NCBI GenBank assembly: GCA_963457665.1
Contig: OY735209.1
Location: 11,550,814-11,614,813, forward strand
From: Thysanoteuthis rhombus
Taxonomy: Eukaryota; Mollusca; Cephalopoda; Oegopsida; Thysanoteuthidae
Length of the DNA stretch: 64,000 nucleotides
Direction of reading: 5' to 3'
The translations under genes and the position numbers were made by a program. A model generated the notes under the pieces. It saw only the letters and a list, made by a program, of their open reading frames with translations, made no database searches and was not told where the DNA came from. Shown piece by piece: positions 12,393 to 24,825 of this stretch. Every line of letters begins with the position of its first letter. Position 1 is the stretch's first letter.

Positions 12393-12869
12393 TTATATGC
12401 TTTTATCACACAATGCAAAACTATTTGACTTAGCTGCCCCACTAATGTTAATCTTTGTTATGTTAAGGAGGGCATACCTGCTTTGGAAATCAGCATTTGA
12501 AATCCTGACTTGGATCACATTAAAATCTTTCATCCTAGACTGCTTTAGGTGAGGGATCCCTTTCAGGTTGCGGATCTTAGAGTGATCCCTTTCAATATGT
12601 TCCAAGCTTTCATTCTTTCTCTGCTTATGGAAACCCATTGCCAGTTATTCCCAGGTTGCAACAAAACCTTTTGAATTACAACCAAAACCAAGATGAGAGC
12701 CGTCCCAAGGTACAAGCAACACAAGCAGTTGCCCTGGACTCTAAGTACCAGGGGGCACCTATTATACGTCTGATGGTCAGACTTTCTAAAAACAAATTGA
12801 AAAAAAAGGAAAATCAGTAAGTTAAACAGAATAAAAACAGTTAAATAAATTCCCTGATGGGAAGTTATA

Positions 12870-13215
12870 TTTTTCAGAAATCATGCTAGGCCTCACATGG
12901 AGGGATCATAAGACAGCGCAGTATATTAGAGAAAAGACAGGAGTCTGGGACATCATGGGAACTTTTAGAAAACTCGAATGGCAATGGGCTGGACATGTGG
13001 CAAGAATGGCTGATAACCTCAGGATGTCATGACTTACAATGTGGACCCCCAGAGATCAGGTGTGAGGCTGTGACTGACAGAAAGTGAGATGTTGTGATGA
13101 GCTTGATAAATTCAGAAAGTATTGGCTCCATGATGCCTGTGATAGAGATGTCTGACAAATCTTGGGAAAGGTCTATATCCAACAACAGAGGCTAACAGAC
13201 AGATGATGATGATGT
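12870..13215 (+). mobile_element. RTE-type LINE 3' fragment with (ATG)n tail
   Basis: Plus-strand frames give EIMLGLTWRDHKTAQYIREK, FRKLEWQWAGHVARMADNL, DELDKFRKYWLHDACDRDV and QILGKVYIQQQ, the same blocks in the same order as at 8664-9080. Several stops interrupt it. It ends in GATGATGATGATG at 13202-13214. The two fragments are clearly related at the DNA level. Confidence 0.8.
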
Positions 13216-13239
13216 ACAGTCCTAGGAAAATTATAAATT

Positions 13240-13800
13240 ACCGCCCTCTATATATGCTTCTTTTTCCCTTGTAAGTTAAGCATTGTTGATAGTAAAATGA
13301 AGTTACCTTGATGAAAACTAGCATAGTTTGAACCATGAATTCATGATTAAAACAAAACAAACTAGGTCTGGTTAGTCACTCAATAGAAACTGTCACCTGA
13401 TCAACTTATTCAGATGCCACGCCATACTGGGGTCGACCAATTAAAGATTTGGAAAAAAAAGGATGATCAATGAATAAGTTATCACCTTTTGTTGAGCAGT
13501 GATCACTGAAAAGTCTGAGTTTTCAAAAATACAAGCATGAACACTGCCAGACACTAAGTAAGAGTCCAATACAGCAAAAACTTTTATTGTAAATTAGACC
13601 CCCTATTAAATACTTATTTGGAGGGTGAATTTAAAAAACTGTTGAAAAAAACTTTCCCCTACTCATTAAGAGGAGTGTTAGTGCAGAATTTTAAGTTTCT
13701 ATGAATGTTTATAGGATGGGTGAGGTCCTGGTACATACCTATATATAGATGTCAGAACACATGAATAACCCAAACCCTGCAAATGTTTAAAAGTCTATAG
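13240..13800 (+). repeat. Long dispersed repeat with an inverted family B segment
   Basis: Direct repeat of 20160-20560. Shared blocks: TATATGCT.CTTTTT, AGTTACCTTGATGAAAA, TTGTAAATT.GACCCCCTAT, and ATGTCAGAACA.ATGAATAACC. The segment 13375-13640 (TATTGAGTGACTAAC-like box reversed, then the CCCCCTA box) is a minus-strand family B copy. The second copy lacks the piece corresponding to about 13370-13555. Confidence 0.6.
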
Positions 13801-14200
13801 TTGGAAACATTGATTAATACAATACTTCAAAGAACACTGAAGTACAGCTTGCCCAAGGCACCCTGACCCAGACCCTATTTGAAAGGAATACTTACAGGAA
13901 TTTACATGGCAAGACAGATTTGGTAACTTAGTATTTAAAAATTTATTCATTCATATTTATGGGCAATATCCTCTTCAACTTTGTCAATATGATAAAACTT
14001 TTAAAAATTTATATATTCTTATGAGTTAACAATATCTGCTATAACTTTCTCACTAGAATAAAATAATTAAAAATGTATTTATTCATGAGTGAACAAAATC
14101 TTCAACTTTGTCGATAAGATCAAGCGTTTGGAAAGTAATACATTCATGAATGAATGATATTTGAAACCATCGATCAATATTGTCATTAAGCCTGTAAACA
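13801..14200. other. Non-coding, weak internal repetition
   Basis: Phrases like ATTTATTCAT...GAGTGAACAA and CAACTTTGTC.ATA recur three times (13945, 14020, 14085), suggesting a very degenerate tandem array of about 75 bp units. Otherwise nothing. Confidence 0.3.
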
Positions 14201-14204
14201 TAGG

Positions 14205-14405
14205 TTTCTTGAGTTTTCTAGTTGGTCTGGCTGGCTGTCCGGCTGGCTGGCTATGTATGTATGTATGTATGTGTACAGGCTCCAGCAACAGAGCTAAAGG
14301 ACTGAAAATTTAATCGTTTACTCCTTATTGTGTCTCGAAAGAACTTTGGGAAAAAAATTTTGCTCCTAAGTAGGTTTTTAGTGTGGGGGGTGCATTAGTA
14401 CAGCC
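14205..14405 (+). repeat. Dispersed family B copy
   Basis: GTTGGTCTGGCTGGCTG with an expanded GGCT run and a short (TATG)n, then GGACTGAAAATTTAATCGTT, TTTACTCCTTATTGTGTCT and the AGGTTTTTAG-TGGGGGG box. Confidence 0.7.
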
Positions 14406-14830
14406 AATATGTGCAATATATACGTATATGCATAGCCAGCCATTCAGCCAGACCAGTTTGGAAAATGAAGAAACCTATCTTGACAGTTTTAAGGACAGTT
14501 TTGACTGATGTTTTTTAATTAGCATTGTACGCTTATTTTCTATCATGCTTAGGACGTAACTGACGTATCAAAATAAACTTTTATGCTCTGATGATGTATA
14601 AAAAATGCTGAATTTAGTGGATAATGGAAAAATTTATAAAGCTATAAAAACAAAAAGAAATAAAAATTCTATTTGTGGATAACAGAAAGCTTTTCATTAA
14701 GCTCATTGCAATGCAAATGTTAAGTATTCAAATATATAAAATGCAATGTGTATATCCATATATGGTGGTGGTGGTAATTTGACAATGTGGAAGTGAAAAA
14801 TTAGGGAAACATTGTATTTTACATAAATGA

Positions 14831-15290
14831 TAGATATTTGCATTGCTGTGAGCTTGGAGAATAGCCTTCGATACACATTGCATTTTATAGACGTAGATAA
14901 TAGATATTCGCATTGCAGTGAGCTTGGAGAATAGCCTTCGATACACATTGTATTTTATAGATGTACATAATAGATATTCGCACTGCAGTGAGCTTGGAGA
15001 ATAGCCTTCGATACACATTGTATTTTATAGACGTAGATAATAGATATTCGCATTGCAGTGAGCTTGGAGAATTGCCTCCGATACACATTGTATTCTATAG
15101 ACGTTGATAATAGATATTCGCACTGCAGTGAGCTTGGAGAATAGCCTTCGATACACATTGTATTTTATAGATGTAGATAATAGATATTCACATTGCGGTG
15201 AGCTTGGAGCCTTCTATATACATTGTATTTTATAGACATGGATAATACAGATTTGAATTGCAGCGAGCATGGAGAATAGCTTTCTCCGGT
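14831..15290. repeat. 70-bp minisatellite, about 6.5 units
   Basis: The phrase GTGAGCTTGGAGAATAGCC recurs with a strict 70-bp period (AGCTTGGA at 14851, 14921, 14991, 15061, 15131, 15201, then a decayed unit). Inner units are about 90-95% identical. Because 70 is not a multiple of three, overlapping minus-strand frames with the same peptide (CIEGYSPSSLQCEYLL) appear in shifted registers; they are not genes. GGTGGTGGTGGTAATTT flanks both sides (about 14763 and 15299). Confidence 0.9.
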
Positions 15291-15330
15291 TATGGTTTTG
15301 GTGGTGGTGGTAATTTTTCACATTGTTGAA

Positions 15331-16109
15331 TTACCATCACCATTTTGTTGGTTTATTGAACATCTATGCTACAAACATATCCATACATACCGTCATTTTT
15401 TTTATGGTATGGGTAAGCTAGAGCTCTAATAATAGCAATTGCCAAGATCAGTGGATGGTTTTAGTCTGCAATGCCGATACTTACAAAGAGTTACTTCTAA
15501 TTTTAACCTTTTTATTACAATCAATGCGTCTGGTCCTTGAGTTTCATGGTAGTCATATTGACTATTTGGATGCACAACCATGGACTTAGTTGCCACTGCT
15601 ATATTTGGCCACTTGACTCAGCTCGCTAGTTACTTTCTACCCTCTTTGCCACCATACAAAGCCACAACATTCATTACTTTCTGATTGCTTGCAGCCAGGC
15701 CAGTCATAGGATAGAGGGGCTGGGATTGGGAGATCGATCTCCACCTGATAAGATGAACGGAATCGCCTCAGGTGTTCCTCTACACGATCTCCAGCTGCGT
15801 ACATCACCTGGTATACTCAATTGGTTACCCATCTAGGTACTGACCAATCTCAATGTTGCTTAACTTCAGTGATCGTACAAGGATTGGCATATCCAATGCA
15901 AATCGTATGTAACCACTTATACTTTGTATATTGTTCTCATCCATACGTCTGTTAGGTTTACTGCCCTTCCTGTGGCCACAGAGTTTTCTTTATGATGACT
16001 ATCCGCCCTTCCACTAGACTGGTGTAAATATTTCTACACTACCTCCTGATTGAAAGATTGAACTTTCAACTTCTACGGAACTAAATGATATTCTGCCAGT
16101 GTTTTCATT
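15331..16109. other. Non-coding, nothing recognised
   Basis: Moderately GC-richer between 15540 and 15960. No conserved peptide, splice-bounded exon or shared repeat was recognised. Confidence 0.35.
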
Positions 16110-16117
16110 CACTACGC

Positions 16118-16541
16118 CTGTGGTCACCAACCTGGGCTCTTACAAAACCAAAGATTTCTTGAAAAAAACGTCTGAGTTCGTGAAGAAAAAGGTATTCTGA
16201 CAGGGTTCATCAATAAAGTTTGACAGAGAAGTTCGATCAAAATTATCATAATTAGGTAAAACATTTATATTATACAAAACATTTCCAATTTTGCCAAAAA
16301 TTTAAGAATTTAAAAAATCTCATATTCTTTGATTGATATAAGATCAGGTTCTTCATGAGTTTCCAAAGGATTCTACTTTATTCGCTAATTCTTTTATGTG
16401 AGAGTAAAGTTGTTTTTTTAATAAAAGAAGATGAAAGGATGTGTATGTATATATTCTTTCTGTTATAAGTTTAGGGTTTCTTTCAAAGTCTCTCAATAGA
16501 ATTTAGGGTTTATATTGTGAAAAAAAGGTTGTAAACCTCTG
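16118..16541. mobile_element. Non-autonomous hAT element (MITE) with 8-bp target duplication
   Basis: The left terminus CTGTGGTCACCAACCT and the reverse complement of the right terminus CAGAGGTTTACAACCT are imperfect inverted repeats of the hAT type. The flanking octamers CACTACGC (16110-16117) and TACTATGC (16542-16549) differ only by two C/T transitions, as expected for an old 8-bp target duplication. The interior is AT-rich with no transposase reading frame, so it is a deletion derivative or MITE. Confidence 0.6.
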
Positions 16542-16784
16542 TACTATGCAATGTCACCTGCATGGTGATCTTTTTTTGAGCCTTAAATCCAAAGCTTTTT
16601 TTGTTTTTTATTAATTAGTGGCTCACATATTGATATGGCCTGATTTGGATATAGGATTTGCACCGTTGGTTTGAAATAATCAATGTATAATAATAACAAC
16701 CACTTAGTCACAGAAATTCAGATAGAATATGCCTTCAATGCTTATGAGTTCTATTTTCTCCACTTCGATTAGAAATTGTCAACC

Positions 16785-17545
<761 letters not shown>

Positions 17546-19240
17546 ATCATTTGCTCTCAGAATAAGGGCATATGAATGTAATTGACCTCTACCACCAATG
17601 AAATTGGAACACTCGAACTAGGCCTTGGCTGATGACTTCCTGTGTTTTGTTAGGAAAGTTGTCCTCTAGCAGAGTATGTCAATTCCAAACCAAATTCAAC
17701 GAGACCAGGCCTCAGAGAAAGTGAGCTGTTCATGCCGGGAGGCTTTTGATTCATTCATTTTTCAGATTTACTCATGTTCATCCAAGCACCTACTTCCTCT
17801 ATGTCTTCACCAGTTTTCAAGAACTGAACACTTTTTGAATGAGAGATTATTCCCCAAAACTAGCCGACTTCTAACATTGTTCTTATCAGATCAAACTATA
17901 TATGTAAAGTGGCTAATTAACTGTCAAAGTGGCTAATTAATTATTCATCTCAAGAGGATCTATTTTCATTACAATCTGAAAATGACATGAACACCTCATT
18001 GAAGTAACTTTTATTTTTTACTAGGCTATGACCCCTCGCTTCACAGGCTTGGCTGATAGCTACCACTGATATTATAAGTGCGACAGGCATAGTAGGAAGG
18101 AAGAAAGGAGAAAGTGACATAACTTTAGCCCTGCTGGGGCAGTCTCACTCCACCAATATTTTCTACGCCTACGCTATACTCAAGATCCGCAAAAGACATC
18201 ATGGCAAAGTTGGTTGAAACTTCTTCATGCTGAGCTTGTCCAGCAACAAGACAAAGTCACCAATGTTATTGGCATCCTCAAAGATGGAGAGAACACTTAG
18301 TTATAAAAAGGTTTAACAAACCATTTATTGTCTGAAGTAGACAAACTCTTACATTCAGTTTTCTTCACCATGAAGTCGGTCACCAATTCTTATAATTCGG
18401 TTGTTGAGGATATCAGCAGGGGCTCTGGTTCAAGGTCATGGGCCTCCAGCACCCATGGCAGGTTGCTGTTCTTCAGCCATTTTCTCGCAATCTCCAAAAC
18501 CTGTGACACTTATACTGAAATTTAAGATTCTATGACCCAATCAAATTTGGATGAGTCAACAATTTTATCTGCTTAAATTTGCATGAAAAATTATTGCAGT
18601 TATTAATCCAGTTATTTCTCCATTTTCCAATCAAAATAGGACAAGTCGACTATTTCATTTTAGTGACTTCAGCATGGAGAATTTGAGCTAATTCTGTAGA
18701 ATTTTGTAATGGGCCGAATCGTCAAATTTTCACCACTGTTATTATTATTACTAATGATACGCGGGAGTACTAAGTGACCTTCAGAATGCTTATGTAACCT
18801 TTTCAGTCAGAGAGCAAGCACCCAGAGATACTTTTTCCCCCCAGGCACCTTTTATTGACACAATTGAGTCATATAAACACTATTTATAGTTTCTGTTTAA
18901 TGTGTATATGACTAAATCTGATGATTTTAAAATCTGTAACTTAAATTTCTGGTGTGAATCATTTTTAACTCAAGCTGTCGACACAAATTTTATATGTTGG
19001 TAAAATATGTGATATCCATAGTGTTTGATATAATAAAAGAAAGAGAAGGGTAGGAAGGGAGAAAGGAGAAAAGAAAGTGAATCACTTAAGAGGGTAGGAC
19101 GGGAGAGGGTAGAAAAGAAAGTTAGGTAAGTTTAATAAGAGTGTGGAAATAGCGAGGGGGAAAAATAAAGTTAGGCAGTTTTATTAAGGGAATAGGATGG
19201 GGAAGGGGCAGATGGCTACTACTTTATAACCAAGTGTGAA
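17546..19240. other. Non-coding, nothing firm
   Basis: Holds a GC-richer piece at 18040-18530 whose short frames have no recognisable motif, and purine-rich tracts at 19025-19220. No gene is supported. Confidence 0.35.
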
Positions 19241-19244
19241 AGTT

Positions 19245-19520
19245 ATGGTTCTTACTGAATGACCATAGCCCCACAAATGGCCCAACCAACCAGCCAAGTG
19301 AGCTACAGATTCTTCTCTCTTTGAGTGTCTGTTTTAGGGGGCTACAGCTTTGGCAAGAGGAACTATCTAAAAACGTTTTTTCTTTTTTTTTTTTCCAAAA
19401 AAGTGCTTTTTGGGGTCATTTGGGACCAACAATACCCATATTTTGTGCTGGTATTTTTCATCTAGATAATTTTAGATAGAAAGATCTGTATTTTTAGATG
19501 ATTTTAGATAATTAGTTCTG
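19245..19520 (+). repeat. Dispersed family A copy
   Basis: Signature GAATGACCATAGCC, GAGCTACAGATTCTTCTCTC, TTTGAGTGTCTG, GGGGGCTACAGC and a run of AGATAATTTTAGATA. Other copies: 21843, 24989, 25866, 29025 and possibly 45440. Confidence 0.65.
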
Positions 19521-19756
19521 GTAGACGCTCAGAATATGGTGATTCATTTATGCAAGTCATAGATATTATGTACATGATTGAGAATTATGATATTGTTTGA
19601 ATCAATGTCTTTATATTTCTTCTTATTCAGGTATATTTATTCATCCTATTTTTTATAAACTTTCATTCACTCTGATTATTATGAATAGTGTAAGCAGTTC
19701 ACAATATACCCAGAAATCAATTTTTCTTTCCTTCCACCATATAACTTCCTTTACAT

Positions 19757-20010
19757 AATTTTCTCCTTTGACTTGGCTTTCATTACCCAAATCTTGCCTT
19801 CAAGTTTTCATTCTGTTTTTACACCAGTTTGATTTACACCTACTGTCAATAATGTTTTTTTTCCTTCTGCCTTAATGTTCTTGACATAATTTTTTCCTCT
19901 GCCTTAGCTTTCTTTACTTAAATCCTGTCTTCTGGTTTTTGCTCTGTTTTGATGCTGCTTTGATTTATGCCCACAGACAATAATGTCTTCCCCGTAACTT
20001 TAGTAATTTT
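19757..20010 (+). repeat. Tandem 125-bp repeat, part duplicated at 24826
   Basis: Two units, starting with ACATAATTTTCTCCTTTGAC (19756) and ACATAATTTTTTCCTCTGCC (about 19884), each continuing GCTTTC.TTACC.AAATC and ending in a TCAATAATGT or ACAATAATGT phrase. 19757-19920 is nearly identical to 24826-24990. Confidence 0.7.
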
Positions 20011-20159
20011 TTATATTTACAAATGAAATATTCCTGGCAGAAAAGAATTGATGCTGAAATACCAAATATTGCAATTTTCCTCCTAAAATTTGTTTGAGCA
20101 AGTTTGGCACTCAGTCCAGACATTCTGCATTGAAAATAAGCACAACTAGCATTCCAAGG

Positions 20160-20560
20160 GAAATTATGAATCACTGCCACCCATATATGCTGCTTTTTAC
20201 CTTGTAAATCAAGCAGTGGTGGTGGTAAAATCGAGTTACCTTGATGAAAATACTGCCAGTGTGGTTTGAATCATAAATTCATTATTTACAAAGAAGAAAA
20301 GAACATGGATGCAAACTAAGGGACCAATTTAGAATAAACTTTCATTGTAAATTGAACCCCCTATAAAAACCTATTGAGTGGGGGTACAAAAAACAAGTAA
20401 AGTATTTTCCTTACTTATTAAGAGGGTGTGTGTACAAAATGGCAAGTTTGTACTCAGGAGGGTGAGGGCCAGGCAAAGTTTGGATAGATAGATAGTTTGA
20501 TACATAGAGAGATACATATAAATGTCAGAACATATGAATAACCGAAGCCCAACAACAGTG
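20160..20560 (+). repeat. Second copy of the 13240 long repeat
   Basis: Same block order as 13240-13800 with the middle missing. Includes an inverted family B box at 20285-20400 (TTTCATTGTAAATTGAACCC, CTATAAAAACC). Confidence 0.6.
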
Positions 20561-20564
20561 ATTA

Positions 20565-21300
20565 AACTGGTCTGTTGTGGGTAGCAGTAAGAACAAAAGG
20601 ATTGTCAGTGGTCATGAATTTATGCATTTACTCCTTATTATATCTAGAAAAATCGTTTAGGAGGTGTTGATCCCTCCCTCATAATAGAATTTTAGTGAGG
20701 GAGTCCAATTTACAACTTAAGTTAATACTAAATTGTTCCGAGTTTATGCTCGCTTGTTTTTTTTCATTTCAGGCTTTTTAGTGATCAATGCCTAAGAAAG
20801 GTGAGAGAACTAACTCATTTATTGATCACCCCTTTTCTTTTTTAAATGATCACTCCCAACAGGGCATGCTGGTTTCAAATTTCTCTTCCAAGTAATGTGC
20901 TTCCAAGTGCTTAGAGTAAACTAAATGTGTAGATTCTGAAGGTTCTTATTTCAATTAATAACTTTTATTTGAAGCTGAAATACATTTCTTTAAAGTTGAT
21001 GGTGGAAAAACACCACCTGTTTTTAGCCTGAATCAAAAAAAACAAAAATAAAAAGGAACAAGCGAGCATAAACTAGGAACCAATTTAGCATAAACTTACG
21101 TTGCAAATTGGACTCCCTCACTAAAAACCTACAACCCAGGAAGGATCAACCCCCAACGTTTTTTCTAGATATAATAAGGAGTAGATGTTCAAATTTCCAA
21201 CCTAAGCCTAACCAACTCGAAAAACTGAAGAAACCAATGTTGGCAAATCTGGTGACAGTTTTATTCAATCATTTTCAGACTCACCAGGCTTTTTAACAAA
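20565..21300. repeat. Family B inverted pair
   Basis: A plus-strand family B copy (20565-20890: TTTACTCCTTATTATATCTAG, GGGAGTCCAATTTACAAC, TTATTGATCACCCC) and a minus-strand copy (21055-21300: AGCATAAACTTACGTTGCAA, GATATAATAAGGAGTA) face each other across about 165 bp and could fold into a hairpin. A short plus-strand frame at 21108-21296 is repeat sequence. Confidence 0.6.
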
Positions 21301-21302
21301 CA

Positions 21303-21535
21303 CCAAAATTTGTGTGAATTTTTGTTATCAAAATAGCAACTTATGTATATATTTGGAATCAAAATAGCAGCTATTGTAAAAAAAAAAATGGTATCAAAAT
21401 AGCAACATGTGTAACTTTTTAGTACCAAAATATCAACTTGAGTAAAATTTTGGTATCAAAATAGCAACTTGTGTGGATTTTTGGTTTCAAAATAGCAACT
21501 TGTGTAAATTTTGGTGTAAAAATAGTAATCTGATA
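21303..21535. repeat. Minisatellite of about 32-38 bp units
   Basis: Seven diverged units of the form TTTGGTATCAAAATAGCAAC followed by TTGTGTAAATT, with variable A/T runs between units. Confidence 0.8.
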
Positions 21536-21842
21536 AATCTTTCATTCAATTACAATATTTCCTCAAATTAGTTTCATAGATCTTTCTTTTTCTCCCACTG
21601 TGTGCAACGGATCAAATAAAATAGCCTCTGGAAATATCTGAAGCTAAACAAAAGTAATTTAAAAATAGTATTTCAAATAAATGGAACTAAATATGTTCCT
21701 GTCTGATGAGTAAATAACAAAAAAGAATATAGTGTATAAGTAAAAAAAAAAAAAATTAACTTATGGTATAAAATGATACTATTGCATAATCAATAACAAA
21801 TAGATATCTTTCCAAGTATCAGATATCCAAATAAGTCAACTA

Positions 21843-22075
21843 TATAAACATTGAATCACCGTAGCCATGATCTCCAACCCGACCTAACAGCGAAAAGCAT
21901 AGACTAGAGGTATTCTTCCCTTTTCGCTCGTCTGTCTGTCCATCCCTGAGTCTATTTTGGGGCTCCTGGTCACTTTTTTTTTTTTTGGTATGGAGCCTTG
22001 AAGATTTCCATGAGCAGTTCAGTGGTCACCTTCTGAAAACAGATGTTCCATTTTTTTTTTCTTGAGTTCGTCTTT
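21843..22075 (+). repeat. Dispersed family A copy
   Basis: ATTGAATCACCGTAGCCATG, CCCGACCTAACAGCG, GGGGCTCCTGGTCAC and GGAGCCTTGAAGATTTCCATG. This and 25866 preserve the 5' part of the family best. Confidence 0.6.
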
Positions 22076-22195
22076 TTTCATTTGTTTTTAGGAGGTGCTT
22101 GGTTTACAATAATAATCCATTGTAAAAAGGACACTTTGATTTCGCCATAGCTATGACTTAGCGTTAATGACATTTTGTGGAAAAGCTTGATCGAA

Positions 22196-22201
22196 ATGAG
22201 A

Positions 22202-22235
<34 letters not shown>

Positions 22236-22300
22236 TAGAGAGACAGAGAGAGAGACAGAGAGAGAGACAGAGAGAGAGAGGCAGAAAGGGAGAGAGTAGG
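22196..22300. repeat. (GA)n with GACA variants
   Basis: Imperfect GA microsatellite; frames through it on both strands are artefacts. Confidence 0.9.
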
Positions 22301-22869
22301 GAGAGTATATGCTTCAATTTAAATTTGTTCAAAATAAAAATCATATGTTTTCGTCCTACTGTTTTGTTACACCTGTTACACCTTGAAATTGACAACTCCA
22401 GTCGGCCGGCATCTTTGATCTCGTTGAGTCATGTATTGCTCAACATTTGATCATTGTCCGGAGAGTCAGGATGGGGTAGGGATGTCAGTGAAGTCTTGGT
22501 AGTAAACAGATGAAAACTTACAGAGAGCGGAGATTGTGAGAAAAATGTAACAACGTGGCTGCTATGATGACTCATTTCTAGGTAGAAGTGGCTACATTTT
22601 CTTAGAATTTTCTCTTATTATACAATTATCCCTTTCGCGGCTTTTCCAATCGCAGTTTTGATGAAACGCGTTTCCGCCTTAAATAATTTGATGGGAATAC
22701 TTTGGGGTGATTTTTGTTGTACCATGAAAAGATGTATCATAGAAAATATACTGAACAGCATACACTAAACTTGGAAAGTTTGGGAAAATAAAAATTATCC
22801 ACAAAAAAATTATTTATAAAGAAAATGTGCCCCGTTTGAAAACTTGAATTTGTTCAATGTTTACACCCC
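22301..22869. other. Non-coding, nothing recognised
   Basis: Mixed composition, with TTTCGCGGCTTTTCC and other GC-richer phrases at about 22630-22680. No conserved peptide. Confidence 0.35.
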
Positions 22870-23347
22870 CAAACTAGTCAAACGGTGTTTAGACATTTTT
22901 TTTCCTATTCATTGTAAACAAATTTATTTATTTATTTTAGATGAAGTGTTGTAAATCATTAACAATTTTTAAGCTACTATTTATTCACCTTCATCTTATC
23001 GCAATAGATAATTTTTTTTAAAGCTACAAAATATAAAGATGAAAGTAAATAGTTGTATTCAAAGGAAAAAAATGAATTGTTTATAATCACTGCCCTGTGG
23101 TTTTATAAAATTTATGGTTTCGGTTAATTAACAGTATGTATTTTTTTTCTACTAGCATCTACTAACCACATGCTTTTTTGATGCTGGTTCAAAATGTATT
23201 GCAATATTCAAATATCATCTTTGAAAGTTTAATTCTGGTTATAACTGCAAGAAAATATACTTAGTCATACTTTTGCGTACTCACAGGGGATTTCTGATCA
23301 TATGAAGGCTGTGTTTACGTTTTTAGCTAAAAAAAAATATGGATTCT
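22870..23347 (-). repeat. Dispersed family D, minus-strand copy
   Basis: Reverse complement of 39770-40262 across the whole span. Shared blocks read on the minus strand: GCAGTTATAACC.AAATTAAAC, GTAGATG.TAGTA, CAGTTAATTAA, GATGAA.GTGAATA.TAG and AAATTTGTTTAC. Identity looks like 65-75%. No protein coding. Confidence 0.65.
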
Positions 23348-23955
23348 GCAATGATTGTTGGATCTGAAATAATGAAGTCAAGATTTGAAATTTAATTTTT
23401 CTTACTGTATGCTTTAGTGGGTCAGCAAAAAATATTTGTGGGCCACTGGTGCTCCTAACCTCCGCGAATAGCCAGGGGAAGCTACATTTGAATCTAACAA
23501 AATCCAGCAATAACTGTTACAAAGGCAGTGCAGTGTTGATTTTGAAATTTTTTTGATCAGCTATTCTTGAGAAATCTAATGAAAATAAAAATATTCAGAG
23601 ATTATAGCTCCTTTTTTTCTTAGTTTCAATGAACTATCTCCCTTGACTCCAGCTCTTCACCATTACTTAAATCACAGGAAGTCTGATGAAACACCTTGGG
23701 ATCACTTCATGCTAAAAGAATGCTTGTTCTTGTTAAGACTGATAGATTCGCACTTGATTTGTATGCTTGCTTGTCAACAGAGAACCTCCTATACACAAAG
23801 AATTAAGAGAAATGTGATAACAGTTGCCAGCTGATATATCTACAAGGAAATGCACACAAAACTCCAACCAAAACTTTGTACGCTCTCTCCATGAAAATCT
23901 TACAACTGGGCCTTAATTCCCAAACACATACTTCAGACGAACTTCAATTGGTGCC
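23348..23955. other. Non-coding, nothing firm
   Basis: A phrase at 23418-23450 (GGGTCAGCAAAAAATATTTG, GTGGGCCACTGG) resembles hAT-type termini and may be a small MITE relic. Otherwise nothing. Confidence 0.3.
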
Positions 23956-23959
23956 AATG

Positions 23960-24640
23960 TACCAGCTGATTGTCAGAAACCGTCAGTCAAAACTGTACAC
24001 GGGCCAGAAAAGTTTTCTTCCATTTTTAAGTGGTTCTGTCTGGCTTGCTATTCATGTATATATTATTTGTATAGACCACACCTATGGAACTAGAGAGCTG
24101 AAAATTGAAGCATTTACTTCTTATTATGTCTAGAAAAGCTTTTCTTTTGTTTGATTACTGCCTCAACGTCTCAATAACTCATCACCCCCAACTCAGCATG
24201 CTGCCAAAAAATGTTGGTCACGTAACAATTTCTATTGTGTGACTAACCAGTTAAAAACCGTCAACCAAAATTATCACAATAGGTTCCTACATGCATTTAA
24301 GTTGGTCTGGCTGGCTATGTATATTTCACACGTACAGGTCTCACCAACGGAGTTAGAGGGCTGAAAATTTAAACATTTACTCCTTATCATACCAAGAAAA
24401 ATCTTTTTCAGGTTTTTAGGGGTGGGGTTCATGTAAATTTATGTTAAATTAATCTTAAGTTTGTGCCCACTTCTTTTTTGAAAATTCAGACTTTTTAGCG
24501 ATCCAACAAAAGGAGAGAGATGTAACTTATTTATTGATTAACCCTACTTCAAATGTTTTGATCGATCCCCCCCAACATGGCAGGCTGTCAAAAGACATTG
24601 ATGACATAGCAGTTTCCATTGAGTAACTAACTAGTTTTTG
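23960..24640 (+). repeat. Two family B copies in tandem
   Basis: Copy one (23960-24245) ends TTTCTATTGTGTGACTAACC and copy two (24250-24640) starts CCGTCAACCAAAATTATCAC at once. Copy two is the most complete in the window: GTTGGTCTGGCTGGCTATG, GGAGTTAGAGGGCTGAAAAT, TTTACTCCTTATCATACC, AGGTTTTTAGGGGTGG, TTATTTATTGATTAACCC, TTTCCATTGAGTAACTAAC. No open reading frame spans it. Confidence 0.65.
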
Positions 24641-24825
24641 TCAAGTTTTAAACTCCACTCCTCAATTTCTTCCTTGGTTTTGTACAGCAGACAACATGAT
24701 TTGGACTTATTGCAAATTGATGCAATTTTACGAATCACATTCTATCATACTTGCTATCATATGTAGATATCATCATTGACCTTAATTTCATTTGATACCA
24801 TCCAATTTTGGTATTGTATGCATCA

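Noticed and set aside
14703-15158. Four overlapping minus-strand frames with the same repeated peptide
   Set aside because: They are the 70-bp minisatellite read in shifted frames; the period is not a multiple of three.
14831-15290. CRISPR array
   Set aside because: Units are contiguous 70-bp repeats without spacers, in an animal genome.
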